The notes beneath the pieces are model-generated. The model searched no databases. It saw only the letters and a program-made list of their open reading frames with translations, and was not told where the DNA came from. 64,000 bases of DNA, from NCBI GenBank assembly GCA_963575745.1, contig CAUYUJ010015712.1, positions 1 to 64,000 of the forward strand, written 5' to 3'. Positions 1 through 8,939 of the stretch are shown one piece after another (within the stretch, counting starts at the first letter, position 1; each line of letters starts with the position of its first letter). The translations under genes and the position numbers were made by a program. This stretch comes from Prorocentrum cordatum (Eukaryota > Sar > Dinophyceae > Prorocentrales > Prorocentraceae).

Positions 1-95
1 GAGGAGGAGGAGGATGAGAGAGGAGGAGGGGGGAGAAGGATGTGGAGGATCAGCAAGAGGAGGAGAAGGAGGAGAGGAGGAGGAGGAGGAGGAGA

Positions 96-126
<31 letters not shown>

Positions 127-160
127 GAGGAGGAGGAGGAGGAGGAGGAGGAGGAGGAGG
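1..160. repeat. (GGA)n microsatellite
   Basis: Nearly pure GGA/AGG trinucleotide tract at the left edge of the window, with a few interruptions. Its open frames are poly-Arg, poly-Gly or poly-Glu and are not genes. Confidence 0.95.
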
Positions 161-649
161 CGTTGTGGCATTCTGTGGTCTTTTGAAAACAGCTTTTCGT
201 GGATTCGGGGGCGCTCGAGGGGGAAATGTATCTGGGCGGCGTCCTTTGGCCGTCTATAAGCGTTCTTGGGCTATCTTGTGGAGCTTGGGCCGTCTAGGTG
301 CGCTCACGCGGATCCGTCGTCGTCGTGGCGATTTCCCCCTCCTCCAGCGCATCTACAGAGGGCCCCTTGGTAAAAGCCGCAAGCGGGGGTTCGAATTTGA
401 CCCCCCCCCCCCAGGACCCCCGCCCCCCGCCGGGGAAGGGACAAAGGGAAGGGGCTTCCCTTTGACGTAATGAGGACGTGGATGGGATTCCCTCAAGCGA
501 CGAACCCGTTCCCCGAACAAGGAAGGGTGCTCTCTCTTTCTCCCCCAACGGGAGAGATCAGGGTCCTCTCCTCTCTTTCTCCCAGAACCGGACTGACACC
601 CCACACACGCCGACAGGGTCGGCGGATTAATCAACGATGTTGGAATACA
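161..649. other. no gene seen
   Basis: I see no supported coding region. The stretch has a C-run near 401-412 and a short perfect hairpin at 608-624 (CGCCGAC / GTCGGCG, 3-nt loop). A related GTCGGCGGATT string occurs at 14550-14560, near the right end of the TIR-bounded stretch. Confidence 0.6.
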
Positions 650-944
650 TCCGCCCACCAATCTTTCTCTTCATAGGCCCCGACAAGGAGTCATCTCCAC
701 TGAAGGAGCTGCCTCGTTGGGAGACAACCGTTTGAAGACCCTGAAGTATGCCAAAACATGATTCTCGGGACTCCAACGCCACGAATCAACTGATCGTGAA
801 TCATGCCAGAATATCATTTCTGGAACTTCAACAGCGCGAATCAACATAGCTTTTGCTCCCCGACAATCATACATCGCTCCAAAACACCATTCCTGGTACG
901 TTGACCATGGGAATCCGTGACACCCTTGCAAGAGCATAAGACGA
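650..944 (+). repeat. dispersed repeat H, uninterrupted copy
   Basis: Non-coding dispersed repeat made of degenerate ~57-bp units (for example around ATGCCAAAACATGATTCTCG and ATGCCAGAATATCATTTCTG). The same sequence, split by a retrotransposon, occurs at 42960-43104 and resumes at 48062. This copy therefore serves as the empty site for that insertion. Confidence 0.7.
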
Positions 945-1185
945 CTGTGCGCGGCGCTAAAGCGAGAGCCACATTTTGAAATGGAACCGCCTTCAATCCG
1001 TGAAACTCTTATAAATGTTTAGGACGGGTGCGCGCGGCGCTGAGGCGAGAGCCACATGTTCACAACCGCCCGCCTTCAATCCGCGAAGCTCTGGCAACTG
1101 TTTTAACACGTGCGCACGGCGCTGAAGCGAGAACAACGAGTTGGGAGCCACCCGCCCTCCATCTGCGAAATTGTAGCCAATGTTG
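945..1185 (+). repeat. ~82-bp tandem repeat, 3 units
   Basis: Three units, each starting near GTGCGCGGCGCT and followed by GCGAGAGCCACATTTTGAAA-like and CCGCCCTCAATCCG-like segments. Unit starts fall near 946, 1028 and 1109. The same unit forms a longer array at 48226-48830. Confidence 0.85.
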
Positions 1186-1295
1186 AAGCTTCAGGGTCAT
1201 CAGTGGTGAGGCTGTCTCAGGCGCAACGCCCCGCCAGCCCTTTCGACCAGCCTCGGGGTGCGACAGGGGGGAGCTGCTCATGAGGGAAAGGAATG

Positions 1296-1455
1296 GGGGA
1301 CGAGGAGGAACAGAGGCAGCATAATGGGCTGAGGAGGACGAGGAGGAAGGAGGAAGACGAGGAGGACGAGGAGGAAGGAGGAGGACGAGGAGGAAAGAGG
1401 AGGAAGGAGGAGGACGAGGAGGGACAAGGAGGAGAAGGAGGAACAGGAGGTGGAG
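1296..1455 (+). repeat. GGA/GAC-rich microsatellite
   Basis: Purine-rich trinucleotide tract (GGAGGACGAGGA and variants). It lies just past dispersed repeat H, as a similar tract does at 48918-49215, so it probably belongs to the same larger repeat. Confidence 0.85.
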
Positions 1456-1738
1456 GGGCCCCCGCCCCGTCGGCGCGCACCGCAGGCCGGGGCGCTCCTG
1501 GGTTGACGGGCTACGCGCTCACGCTGGGTCGCCGCCGCCGCCGCCCCGTTTTGTTTGCTCCATGGGGAGCACGCCGATCGGGTCCCGGCGCCACAGAAAT
1601 CTCGAGGAAGCGCGAGCATGGATCTCAGGCCCCCTCGCGTCGGGAAAAAGCACGTCGCACGTTCCTGTTTCGGGCTCCGGGGGCCCCGCCGGGCCCGAGG
1701 ACAGTCAGGAACGACTCAGGATGGAACGGCTGGTCCCC
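1456..1738. other. no gene seen
   Basis: GC-rich stretch with a short CCG run near 1531-1544. Open frames exist only because stop codons are rare; nothing recognisable is encoded. Confidence 0.5.
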
Positions 1739-1772
1739 GGGTACTGTTAAATCGGGCCTGTCCCCCTACAGG

Positions 1773-2150
1773 AGGAATATACAAACATAGTCAAAAAATA
1801 GTCTGGGGACTATTTTTTTGAGTATTTTTGGGCATCTTTTGAGTATTATTTTAATATTTTTCTATTTAAAGGCTGCCGCCTCTGCCGCCGACCCCAAAGT
1901 TGGCTCATCAGGATTTCTGGCAGTCGACGTCGACGACCTTTGTGAGTGGCTCTCACGTCGAGGTTTGAAGCTTTTGTCGTTCGTGTTTGGCCTTTCTATG
2001 TCTTGGCGTATGCATGGCGTCGTCTCCAGGTGCTCTGGACGTGATTCATGCCACGCGGGTTCCAGCTTCTTGGCGGACCCCTGCCCTGGGAGCCACGTTT
2101 CGTCTCGGACTGTTTCTTGCGATCTCAGGCTGGGCAGGGGACCCCAGCAG
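1773..2150. other. no gene seen; AT-rich start
   Basis: The first ~90 bases are T-rich and contain ATAGTCTGGGGAC followed by a T run. This subterminal sequence is shared with the elements at 14747-14907 and 34739-37289. The rest is unremarkable. Confidence 0.6.
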
Positions 2151-2182
2151 GCCAAACACACATACCTATATGCGTGTACCTA

Positions 2183-2183
2183 C

Positions 2184-2233
<50 letters not shown>

Positions 2234-2268
2234 GTACTGGAGCCATCGCGCGCGCGCGTCGCGCGCGC
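2183..2268. repeat. (TA)n followed by alternating CG tract
   Basis: About 50 bases of TA/CA dinucleotides (2183-2233) lead into an alternating CG run (2246-2268). Such tracts are known to favour cruciform and Z-DNA respectively; no function is implied here. Confidence 0.9.
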
Positions 2269-2284
2269 TCAAGTTCTAGCTAGG

Positions 2285-2590
2285 ATAATCGTCATCGTCA
2301 TCATCGCCATCCTCATCACCATCATATCTGGCGTCATCGTCAGCGGCACCGTCATCATCACCATGACCATCACCATCATCACAGTCGTCACCATCACCAC
2401 CACCAGCAGCAACATCGTCATCACCATTGTCATCATCGCCATCGTCGTCCTCATCGCCAATATCGTCACCTGAATTATCAACAGCATCATCCTCATCATC
2501 ACCATCGTCATCATTATCGTCGTCGTCGTGATCGTCGTCATCGTTATCGTCATCATCATCGTCATCATCTGCATCATCCGCCCACTCCTG
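2285..2590. repeat. (ATC/GTC)n microsatellite
   Basis: About 300 bp of CAT/ATC/GTC trinucleotides. On the minus strand it reads as Asp- or Met-rich open frames, which I regard as artefacts. Confidence 0.95.
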
Positions 2591-2734
2591 CATCACAAGC
2601 GCCATAAACAGCACCGCCACCATTATTATCAGCATCGGCGTTATCATCCTGAAGGGACACCGAACCCTCCTTTGCCGGAATAGCCGGCGGAAGTAAGACA
2701 TGTGCCTGCAATATCTGGTTGCAAATCATGGGAG

Positions 2735-2935
2735 CCGATCTTTAGCGTCGACTAGCGTCGAGTAGCGTTGGGGAGTCGATGGGATAGCGCCGCGTCGGTT
2801 TCCGTCGATTAGCGTCGATGTAGCGTCGATTAGCATCGATTTAGCGGCGATGAGCTTCGATTCGCAAGAGCCGACAAGACGGCTTGGGAGGTTCCCATGA
2901 GGTGCCACCGAACACCGAACCTGCAAAACATGGCA
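2735..2935 (+). repeat. GCGTCGATTA minisatellite plus dispersed flank
   Basis: Degenerate tandem GCGTCGATTA-type 10-11-mers run to about 2865, followed by GGGAGGTTCCCATGAGGTGCC. The same order of sequences recurs at 42425-42575, so this is a dispersed repeat. Confidence 0.75.
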
Positions 2936-3027
2936 TTATTTGGGGGGTTCAAGGTTTCCGGAATCGGCCATTTGCGGGGTTGGGTGCCGCAGAAGGGGCA
3001 AAGGTTCCGGAATCGGCCATCGAAGGG

Positions 3028-3480
3028 GCGAAACAGATATACCGTGCCTTGGCGGGGAAATATCAGGACGCGAACGGTAAGAAGCAGAAAGTCATGGGAG
3101 ACATGACAAGGTGAGCTACGTCCCGGGACTCGAACATCGAACACACGTCTCGGCGGCTACCAGGGACGCAGGAGACACGACGGGTCATGCGGTTCGAAAC
3201 CAACGCGCTCCGCGCACGGTACGGTGTGCCCATTTTCGTGACTTTCTCCCCCGACGAAGGGCACAATCTCATCATGGTACGGTTGTCGCGCACGCGACGT
3301 CGTGACCCCGTCCACAATGCGGGGAGCGACGCAGCTGCGTCACGGGCAGCTGGTAGTCGAGAGTTGCCGCAGGTCGCTCCAGAGACTGACGATGTGCGCC
3401 TGGAACTACCGCTGCCCTCGATTTTGTCGCAAGTGCCTTCGCGGGCGGAGCGCAGGAAGATACTCGCTCGGGTCCAATGG
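3028..3480 (+). pseudogene. Helitron-like N domain, first part (three frames)
   Basis: Three short frames align end to end with the family: one ending in VMGDMTR at 3113, one carrying SYVPGLEHRTHVSA (3111-3155), and one carrying RFETNALRARYGVPIFVTFS (from 3187), followed by DEGHNL. The G-x-P-x-FVTFSPDE-x-HN signature is typical of the Helitron-like N domain that precedes the nuclease motif. The frame changes near 3112, 3155 and 3475 are each consistent with a single-base indel. The first residues of the domain merge into a repeat upstream of 3028, so the gene is truncated here. Confidence 0.8.
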
Positions 3481-5252
3481 CGAGCGTGGAAGGCTTCCGT
3501 GTGATTGTGGACGCGACGATGCGACATCTGTTCGGATTGCGCACGTGTCCGACCTGCCCAGGATGCAATCATAGTGAGCGAGTGTCGCCGTGCCAGGACT
3601 TGTACGGCAGCAGCGCCGCGCCGGAAGGTGGGGTGTTCGGCAGGGTGGACGCGCGCTATGTCTCCATCGAAGCGCAGAAGTCGACGGGCGCGCTCCATGC
3701 GCACTGTCAGGTGTTCGCGCAGTGTCTGCACCAGCACGCGCCGCTGGACAAAATCTTCGAACTCGTCCGTACAAATGCGAACGCATGGGTGCGGTCGTTT
3801 GTAAAAGAGTCGTTGGAGTACAAGCGCCGGGTGCGCCGTCAGGAGTACTCTGCGCGCGTCACCCCAGACGGTCTGAATAAGAATCTGGCAGGGGCAGAGG
3901 CCGCGTGGCCAGAATGCAAGACTGAGTGTGGGTTGGTGCGCCGTCCGACGTATCAGACTCGCAGGGCGGGGCAGGGAGTGACGGAGCAGGAAGTGGCGGA
4001 GGAGGCGTGCGCGTGGGAGAATTGGTACTTCGACGAGGATGTGCAGTACCTTCAGGAGCGGAAGCAGCACCACGTGCATCTGGAGAACCCGGAGACGGGG
4101 GAGAGGGTGCCCTTGCCAGCGTGTCGTCGGAAGGACAACCCGAAGCTCTGCAAGGCCGATTTCCCACGAACGACGCAACTCATCGACCATCCGGTTGTGA
4201 TCTGCCCAGGGCTGGCGAAGCAGCTGGACATGCCGACAGCGGGCAGGCGGAACCGCGCCGGGAGTTTGCGCGGGCCCTTGAGCCACGAGAGTTTGAATGG
4301 GACACACCCATGCATGCTTGCCGCGCAGCGTTTCAATTCGGACGTGCAGCTGCCGTGCCAATCACAAGCGAGAGCTGCACGCGCGGCAAAGGGTGTGCGG
4401 AAAAAGCAGGACGACGCAGCCATCATCAAGGCGGTCCAGATGGCTCAAGACGCCCAGGCAGGGTATGCTTGCAGGCTGAAGACGCCCATGGCCTTCCACG
4501 AAGTCCGCGAGTGCTCCAAAGGGATCGAGGAGCTCCGGCGGCAGCTGCGCGGGGAGAACGCGAACCACGTCGGTAAGCGCATGACGACGCGCATCATGAG
4601 CGACGCCTACGGGAAAACCATCGTCCGCGGCCAGGTGGAGTGCGCGAATCTTCGAGCGTATTCCATGGATAACGATGTGACCTCGGCAGAGTCGATCAAG
4701 ACCTGTGAGGCGACCTGTTTCTACGGACGCGAGTACGTCGAGACGGTCGAGAGGCTGTCCGACGGCACCACCGGAGGGCGCAAAGCGCAGTTCGCGGAGG
4801 TGGATATGCGAAACCCGAGGCGCCGGAAAGTCACCATCAGGGACGTGGCCATGTTGCACGGACTTCGCCCGAGGCGGGACGGCCTGCGGCACTTGTCGCC
4901 CTGCGAGTTCGCTACGTATTGGAGGCCCGTGCTCGCGGCGTTCCCTGCCAGTATCAGGGGCGCGAGAGCCGATCGGGACAGGCACCACGCGTTCCTGACA
5001 GCGAAAGGGGAGCAGAAAGTGAAGGGGCGGGGTCGGAATCAGGGGCAGGCCGGAGAGCTGGAGCCTGGGGTGGACTACATGGTGAAGGGCGACGCCGGGA
5101 AAGACTGGGTTGCTTTTCCAGACTCTGACGGATGCCGGCATCTGCGGCGCACGTGGGTTCTTGTCAGGAACGAGAGGCCTCTGGCGCCAACCTTTTTCGG
5201 TGCTCCTGCGCCTCGGAGCCGAAACGGGGAAGCCGAGCGATCTGCGCGATAG
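3477..5252 (+). pseudogene. Helitron Rep nuclease region
   Basis: Longest clean frame of the element (591 codons). An ATG at 3477 opens the frame, but the preceding segment shows it is internal to the original gene. VSIEAQKSTGALHAHCQ near residues 62-78 carries the H-A-H (HUH) pair, codons 3696-3704, which coordinates the metal in the replication-initiator nuclease. Further on come the family-typical blocks CRRKDNPKLCKADFPRT (about residues 217-233) and LRPRRDGLRHLSPCEFATYW. I could not identify the catalytic tyrosine motif with confidence; QDAQAGYACR (nt 4447-4476) may be its remnant. The frame ends at 5252, while the homologous protein continues in another frame. Confidence 0.8.
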
Positions 5253-6255
5253 TCATGTCCTACTTCCACCCGTGGACGTTGCGACAGTCAGAGGCAGACA
5301 ATCACGCGGCGTTTGCAGGGGCACTGCGGCGGGGCTCGAAAACGTGGGCGGGCGCCATGGTGTCGCGGTTGGATGGCGAAGCGCAGTCGGAGGAGGCCGC
5401 GCGGCACGCGGGCAATTTCCTCAGCGTGCATCGCGTGCGCCCGAGGGATGCGGAGCAGGAGGGCGCGCGGAGTGATGAGGACGTGAACGACGAAGAATTG
5501 GAGGTTGGATTCGGTCAGCTCGACGAGACTCTGAAGTCACGCGTCGGTGGGCGGAAGCGGGAAGACGGCGACGGTGGCAGCAGTAGTGGAGAAGAAGACG
5601 GTGGGCCCGAAGGTGGTCTGGGTGGATGTTCCCACTACGAGAACTCGAAAGCAGGCATGGCCGTGGCCCAGGAAGTGCGGGGCCCGCGCCCGAGTGAAAA
5701 GTCGCTCAGTGAGGTCCAGAGCGCGTGGCCGACAGCCGTCAGCTGTGATCTGGAAACCGCGCAGGCCGCAGCGAGGGCGTCGCGCAACAAGGAGAAATCA
5801 ATGGCCGACAGAGTGGCGGAGGAGGCCGGTAGCGGGCGCGCGGAGGCGCAGGCAGGGGCGACATCAGGCCAGTTGGCAGAGTGGCTGAGGGAGTTGGAGT
5901 TCAGGACGGACAAAGACACAGGCCGGCGCGTGGTCAACGCGAAGCAGTTCGACATGGTGAAACTGGTAGCAGAGAGGGCGAGGCAAGATCTGGGCGGGGA
6001 GGCGCGAGGCGGCGCGGGCATGGCCGAGCCGCTGCGTTGGTGCATGCACGGAGGGCCTGTCACAGGGAAGTCACACGTGCTGCGGATTCTGCGGAAAGAG
6101 CTGTTCGAAGGCATCATGAAGTGGACTATTGGCGTCCATTTTCAAATCGCGGCCTTCCAGGCAGTCATGGCGCAGCTGCTCGGTGGAGACACCATACATC
6201 ACGCCTGCGGTATTCCCGCTGTCAAACGTGGCGACGAGAAGGGAAGATGTGAAAC
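5226..6255 (+). pseudogene. Rep-helicase linker and PIF1 Walker A
   Basis: Frame continuing the protein after a shift near 5235. It starts with CAIVMSYFHPWTLRQSEADN, followed by an acidic, low-complexity linker, and ends with the helicase nucleotide-binding loop MHGGPVTGKSHVLRIL at 6040-6087. In PIF1-type helicases this loop (GGxGTGKS) binds ATP; here PV replaces the usual AG or PG residues while GKS is kept. The frame breaks near 6250, shortly after GGDTIHHACGI. Confidence 0.8.
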
Positions 6256-6795
6256 TTCAGTGCGATACAGCGAAGCGAGTTCTGCAGTGGAGGTGGTTGT
6301 TCATCGACGAGATCAGCATGGTCAGCGCCCGGCTGCTCGCCGAAGTAGACCAGAAGCTTCGCAGCGTCATTCGGGACGTGGGCACCCAGAAGTGCGGGGA
6401 AGACGGAGTGCCGCGGCCCTTCGGCGGCTTGAACGTCGTGCTGAGCGGCGATTTTTGGCAGCTGGCGCCTCCGGACGGGGGGGTCCTTGCGGATGTGCCA
6501 ACAGAGCGCGTCGCGGAGGCTCGGAGGTATACCTCGCTCCCGCCAGTGCTACACGGGCAAGCTCTCCTGTGGGGAAGTGGTGAGGCAGGGCGCGAGGGCG
6601 TGCAGGCAGTAACGGAGCTAGTGGAGTGCGAGCGCTGTGACGATGCCTGGCTAAAATCCGTGCAAGAGGAATTCCGCAAAGGAGACCTCGCGGAAGACGC
6701 GCATTCCTTTTTGCACGGCCGTGATACTCGTGTCCCAGGGAGTTGGCTCCATGGTCAGGTTGAATGTGGGAACCCGACATGTCAAGCCTTGGGGG
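6250..6795 (+). pseudogene. PIF1 helicase motifs II-III
   Basis: Carries LQWRWLFIDEISMVSARLL (DEISMV is the PIF1 Walker B) and GGLNVVLSGDFWQLAPPDGG (motif III, usually GDFxQLPPV). Residues through VPGSWLHGQVECGNPTCQAL remain alignable. The open frame runs on to 6857 in the wrong register after a G homopolymer at 6791-6801. Confidence 0.85.
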
Positions 6796-7190
6796 GGGGG
6801 GCGGCGCAGAGGCCCCGCGGAAGGACGCTGTCGGAGCGCGCCGTCAGCGCTCAGTGAACCCGAACGACATCCGCAGGCTGCAATGTGGGACGTGCAGGGA
6901 TGAGCGCAAACGGCGCCGTCTCGTCATCGCTGGTCCAGATGACCCGCGCATGCACACGGCGAAGTTTCGGTGTGCCCCCGGAGTGTTCCCGAATAACGAC
7001 GTCAAATTTGAGGTGAACAAGTTCCGAGCGTTGCAATATGCCCGACAGCACGAGAAGCCGATGGTGCACATCCCTGCGCGCGACACTCCGACGCCAGATG
7101 CGCTGCGAGAGCGGCCAGATCTGCCGCGCCAAAAAATGGCCTGGCTGCGGCGCCACGACATGGAGAGCGGGGACCTGTATGGGTTTTTTG
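6795..7190 (+). pseudogene. Helicase insert with CxxC
   Basis: After the G-run shift the protein continues as LQCGTCRDERKRRRLVI, then FPNNDVKFEVNKFRALQYAR and the HIPARD block, typical of the region between helicase motifs III and V in this Helitron group. The register changes again in the T run at 7182-7187. Confidence 0.75.
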
Positions 7191-7745
7191 CCAATCGCGG
7201 AGAGAATGCCCGTGGCCCTCGCCGATCATATCGATCCCAGCGAGGACAAGTACCTGCTCCGCGGACGCGTGGGGACCGTGCACTCATGGGTGTGCGATGG
7301 CGAGGAAGGAGCGGGTCGCGTTTCCCGGGGAGGGGAGACCATTTTGCAGAAGACGCCGAAAGTGATATTTGTCCTTTTCGACGAGGGTGCCGATGATGCA
7401 GGGAACGCAATCCCATGCAAGTGGACCATTTCGGGGCTCCGAACACCGGGCCTGCACCCAGTGAGCCCGCAGAGAAAAGATTGATTCGTGGACTGAGGGC
7501 GGCCGCATCCGCGTCTGAAAGTGAAGCGGCGGCAGTTTCCCCTGGCCCCGGCGTTTGGAGTCACGGCCCACTCAGCACAAGGCCAGACTTTTAAGCAAGG
7601 TGTCATCGTGGATCTGAGGATTGGCGGGGGCACGTCTCCGTCGTCGAGTTATGCGGCTCTGACGCGCGTGCGTCGCCGCGAGGACATGTTGATATTTCGA
7701 CCTTTCGACCGCGAGCCGCGCGCTCAGAAGGAGCGGAAGGGGCCC
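7186..7745 (+). pseudogene. PIF1 helicase C-terminal motifs, two in-frame TGA
   Basis: Contains ERMPVALADHIDPSEDKYLL and GRVGTVHSWV, then RRQFPLAPAFGVTAHSAQGQ (motif V) and SYAALTRVRRREDML (motif VI). Together these close the helicase core that couples ATP hydrolysis to DNA unwinding. Two TGA codons, 7482-7484 and 7494-7496, interrupt an otherwise continuous frame four codons apart in RKD-stop-FVD-stop-GRPHPRLKVKRR. Homologues commonly have aromatic residues here, so TGG-to-TGA change is plausible. Coding continues without a shift to a TGA at 8211-8213. Confidence 0.8.
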
Positions 7746-7809
7746 GGATTACTATTGCAGTCGTTGCGGGGGGATCCCATGGATCGGGATGCAATCGAGA
7801 AGGAGTTCA

Positions 7810-8933
7810 TGCCTGCAGGGCGGTGCGCGCTGTGCTCGTCGGTGAAGCACAAGAACCAGCATGCGCTCGGGCAGTGGAGCCGGGGCGACGGACTCCGCGT
7901 GTGCAAGTTGTGCTTGGAACGCAAAAAGAGCATAGGCACGCCGCGGCAGCGCATGGAGCGCATTCTGTGGAGGGGCCAGGATGCATTCCACGCATCCCAG
8001 CACCGCAGCTCGAAGCTCACGTCACGGCGTTGCGTGGACTGTCCCGAGAGGCGAAAGTGTCACGTATGCGAGGAGCGGAAGTACGAGGATGCGTTCGTGG
8101 ATTTGCAGTGGGAGAAGGCAGGGAACGCCCGATGTAAAGGAGAAATGTGCCTCGAGTGCGAGGGGCCGAAGAAGCACCTGAAGTGTTGCGCTGCGGCCGG
8201 GGAAAGTTGCTGAAATAATGTGCCAAAGCGGAGCAGTGCAATGACGAACCCACATGCAAGTCGTGCAAGAAGTTCTTGAGAAAGGAGGAAAAGGCGCGGG
8301 CCGAAGAAGCAAGGCGGGTGGTATGCACAAAATGTGGAGAGGGGAAGAGTAAGTCTGAATTTTCCGCTCATATGTTGGACGCCGCGCCCAAAGCGTCGAT
8401 TGCGTGTACCAGGTGCGTCGGCGATGCGACCGCCCAACGGAACATGGCGGCGACCAAAGACGTGAAGACCTGCGTTGTGTGCGAGGTGGCGCAGCGGCGC
8501 GAATGCTTCTCGCAGTGGATGTGGGAGGGCGCGGCAGAGAAGCACCGCAAGTGCAAGCGCTGTGTCGACGCTGGGGCTGCACAGCGGGACACAGCTGCGA
8601 TGAAGGACGCGAAGACCTGCGCTGTGTGCGAGGAGGCGCAGCGGCGGGAATGCTTTTTTTTCGCAGTGGATGTGGGAGGGCGTGGCAGATCAGCAGCGCA
8701 AGTGCAAGCGCTGCATCGATGGCGCGAAGCTGCAGCGCGGAAAGTGGAAATGCGTAGAATGTAAGGACGCATTCGGGAGGGAGCACTACAGCAACTGGTT
8801 GGCTGGACGAACGACACAGAAGGCGAATGGGAAGCAGAGATGCAACGAGTGCTGCGCTGGCCAAGAACGCAAACTGAATGCAATGGCGAAGAAGAGCCAC
8901 GCGCCGGTAATGAAAATGCAGAAGACTGGATAG
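7810..8933 (+). pseudogene. Tandem CxxC zinc-binding tail
   Basis: A C-terminal extension of about 370 residues, read in three segments (frame of 7521 to 8213, then about 8222-8660, then about 8662-8933). It is packed with CxxC pairs: CALC, CKLC, CVDC, CHVC, CLEC, CKSC, CTKC, CTRC, CVVC, CKRC, CAVC, CKRC, CVEC, CNEC. Two modules of about 40-45 residues repeat closely: KTCVVCEVAQRRECF and KTCAVCEEAQRRECF, each followed by SQWMWEG (or a shifted copy of it) and KCKRC. The spacing resembles treble-clef or Stc1-like zinc modules, but that assignment is inference. A TAA at 8216-8218 and a T-run shift near 8655 break it. The last stop is at 8931-8933. Confidence 0.75.
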
Positions 8934-8939
8934 ATGTCG

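Larger units (their letters stand above)
3028..8933 (+). mobile_element. Helitron-type Rep/helicase gene, 5'-truncated and frameshifted
   Basis: A run of plus-strand segments in alternating frames encodes, in order, a Helitron-like N domain with an HUH-type motif, a PIF1-family helicase with recognisable motifs from Walker A to motif VI, and a long tail of CxxC pairs. Helitrons move as rolling-circle transposons using this Rep-helicase protein. Relative to known family members the N-terminal several hundred residues are absent. At least eight frame changes and several stops break the gene. Some changes fall in homopolymers (G run near 6791-6801, T run near 7182-7187, T run near 8653-8660) and could be assembly errors; others, near 3110, 3155, 3475, 5235 and 6250, are not in long runs. 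I could not find convincing Helitron termini. Confidence 0.85.

Noticed and set aside
360-410. tRNA-like GGGGGTTCGAATTTGAC string
   Set aside because: It resembles a T-arm, but no anticodon arm, D-arm or acceptor stem can be built around it.
42-470. Arg/Gly-rich ORF at the left edge
   Set aside because: Mostly poly-GGA translation with no recognisable domain.
2269-2701. Asp-rich and Met-rich minus-strand frames
   Set aside because: Translation of an ATC/GTC microsatellite.
3063-4361. 432-codon minus-strand open frame
   Set aside because: It is antisense to the Helitron Rep frame, which has clear family motifs on the plus strand.
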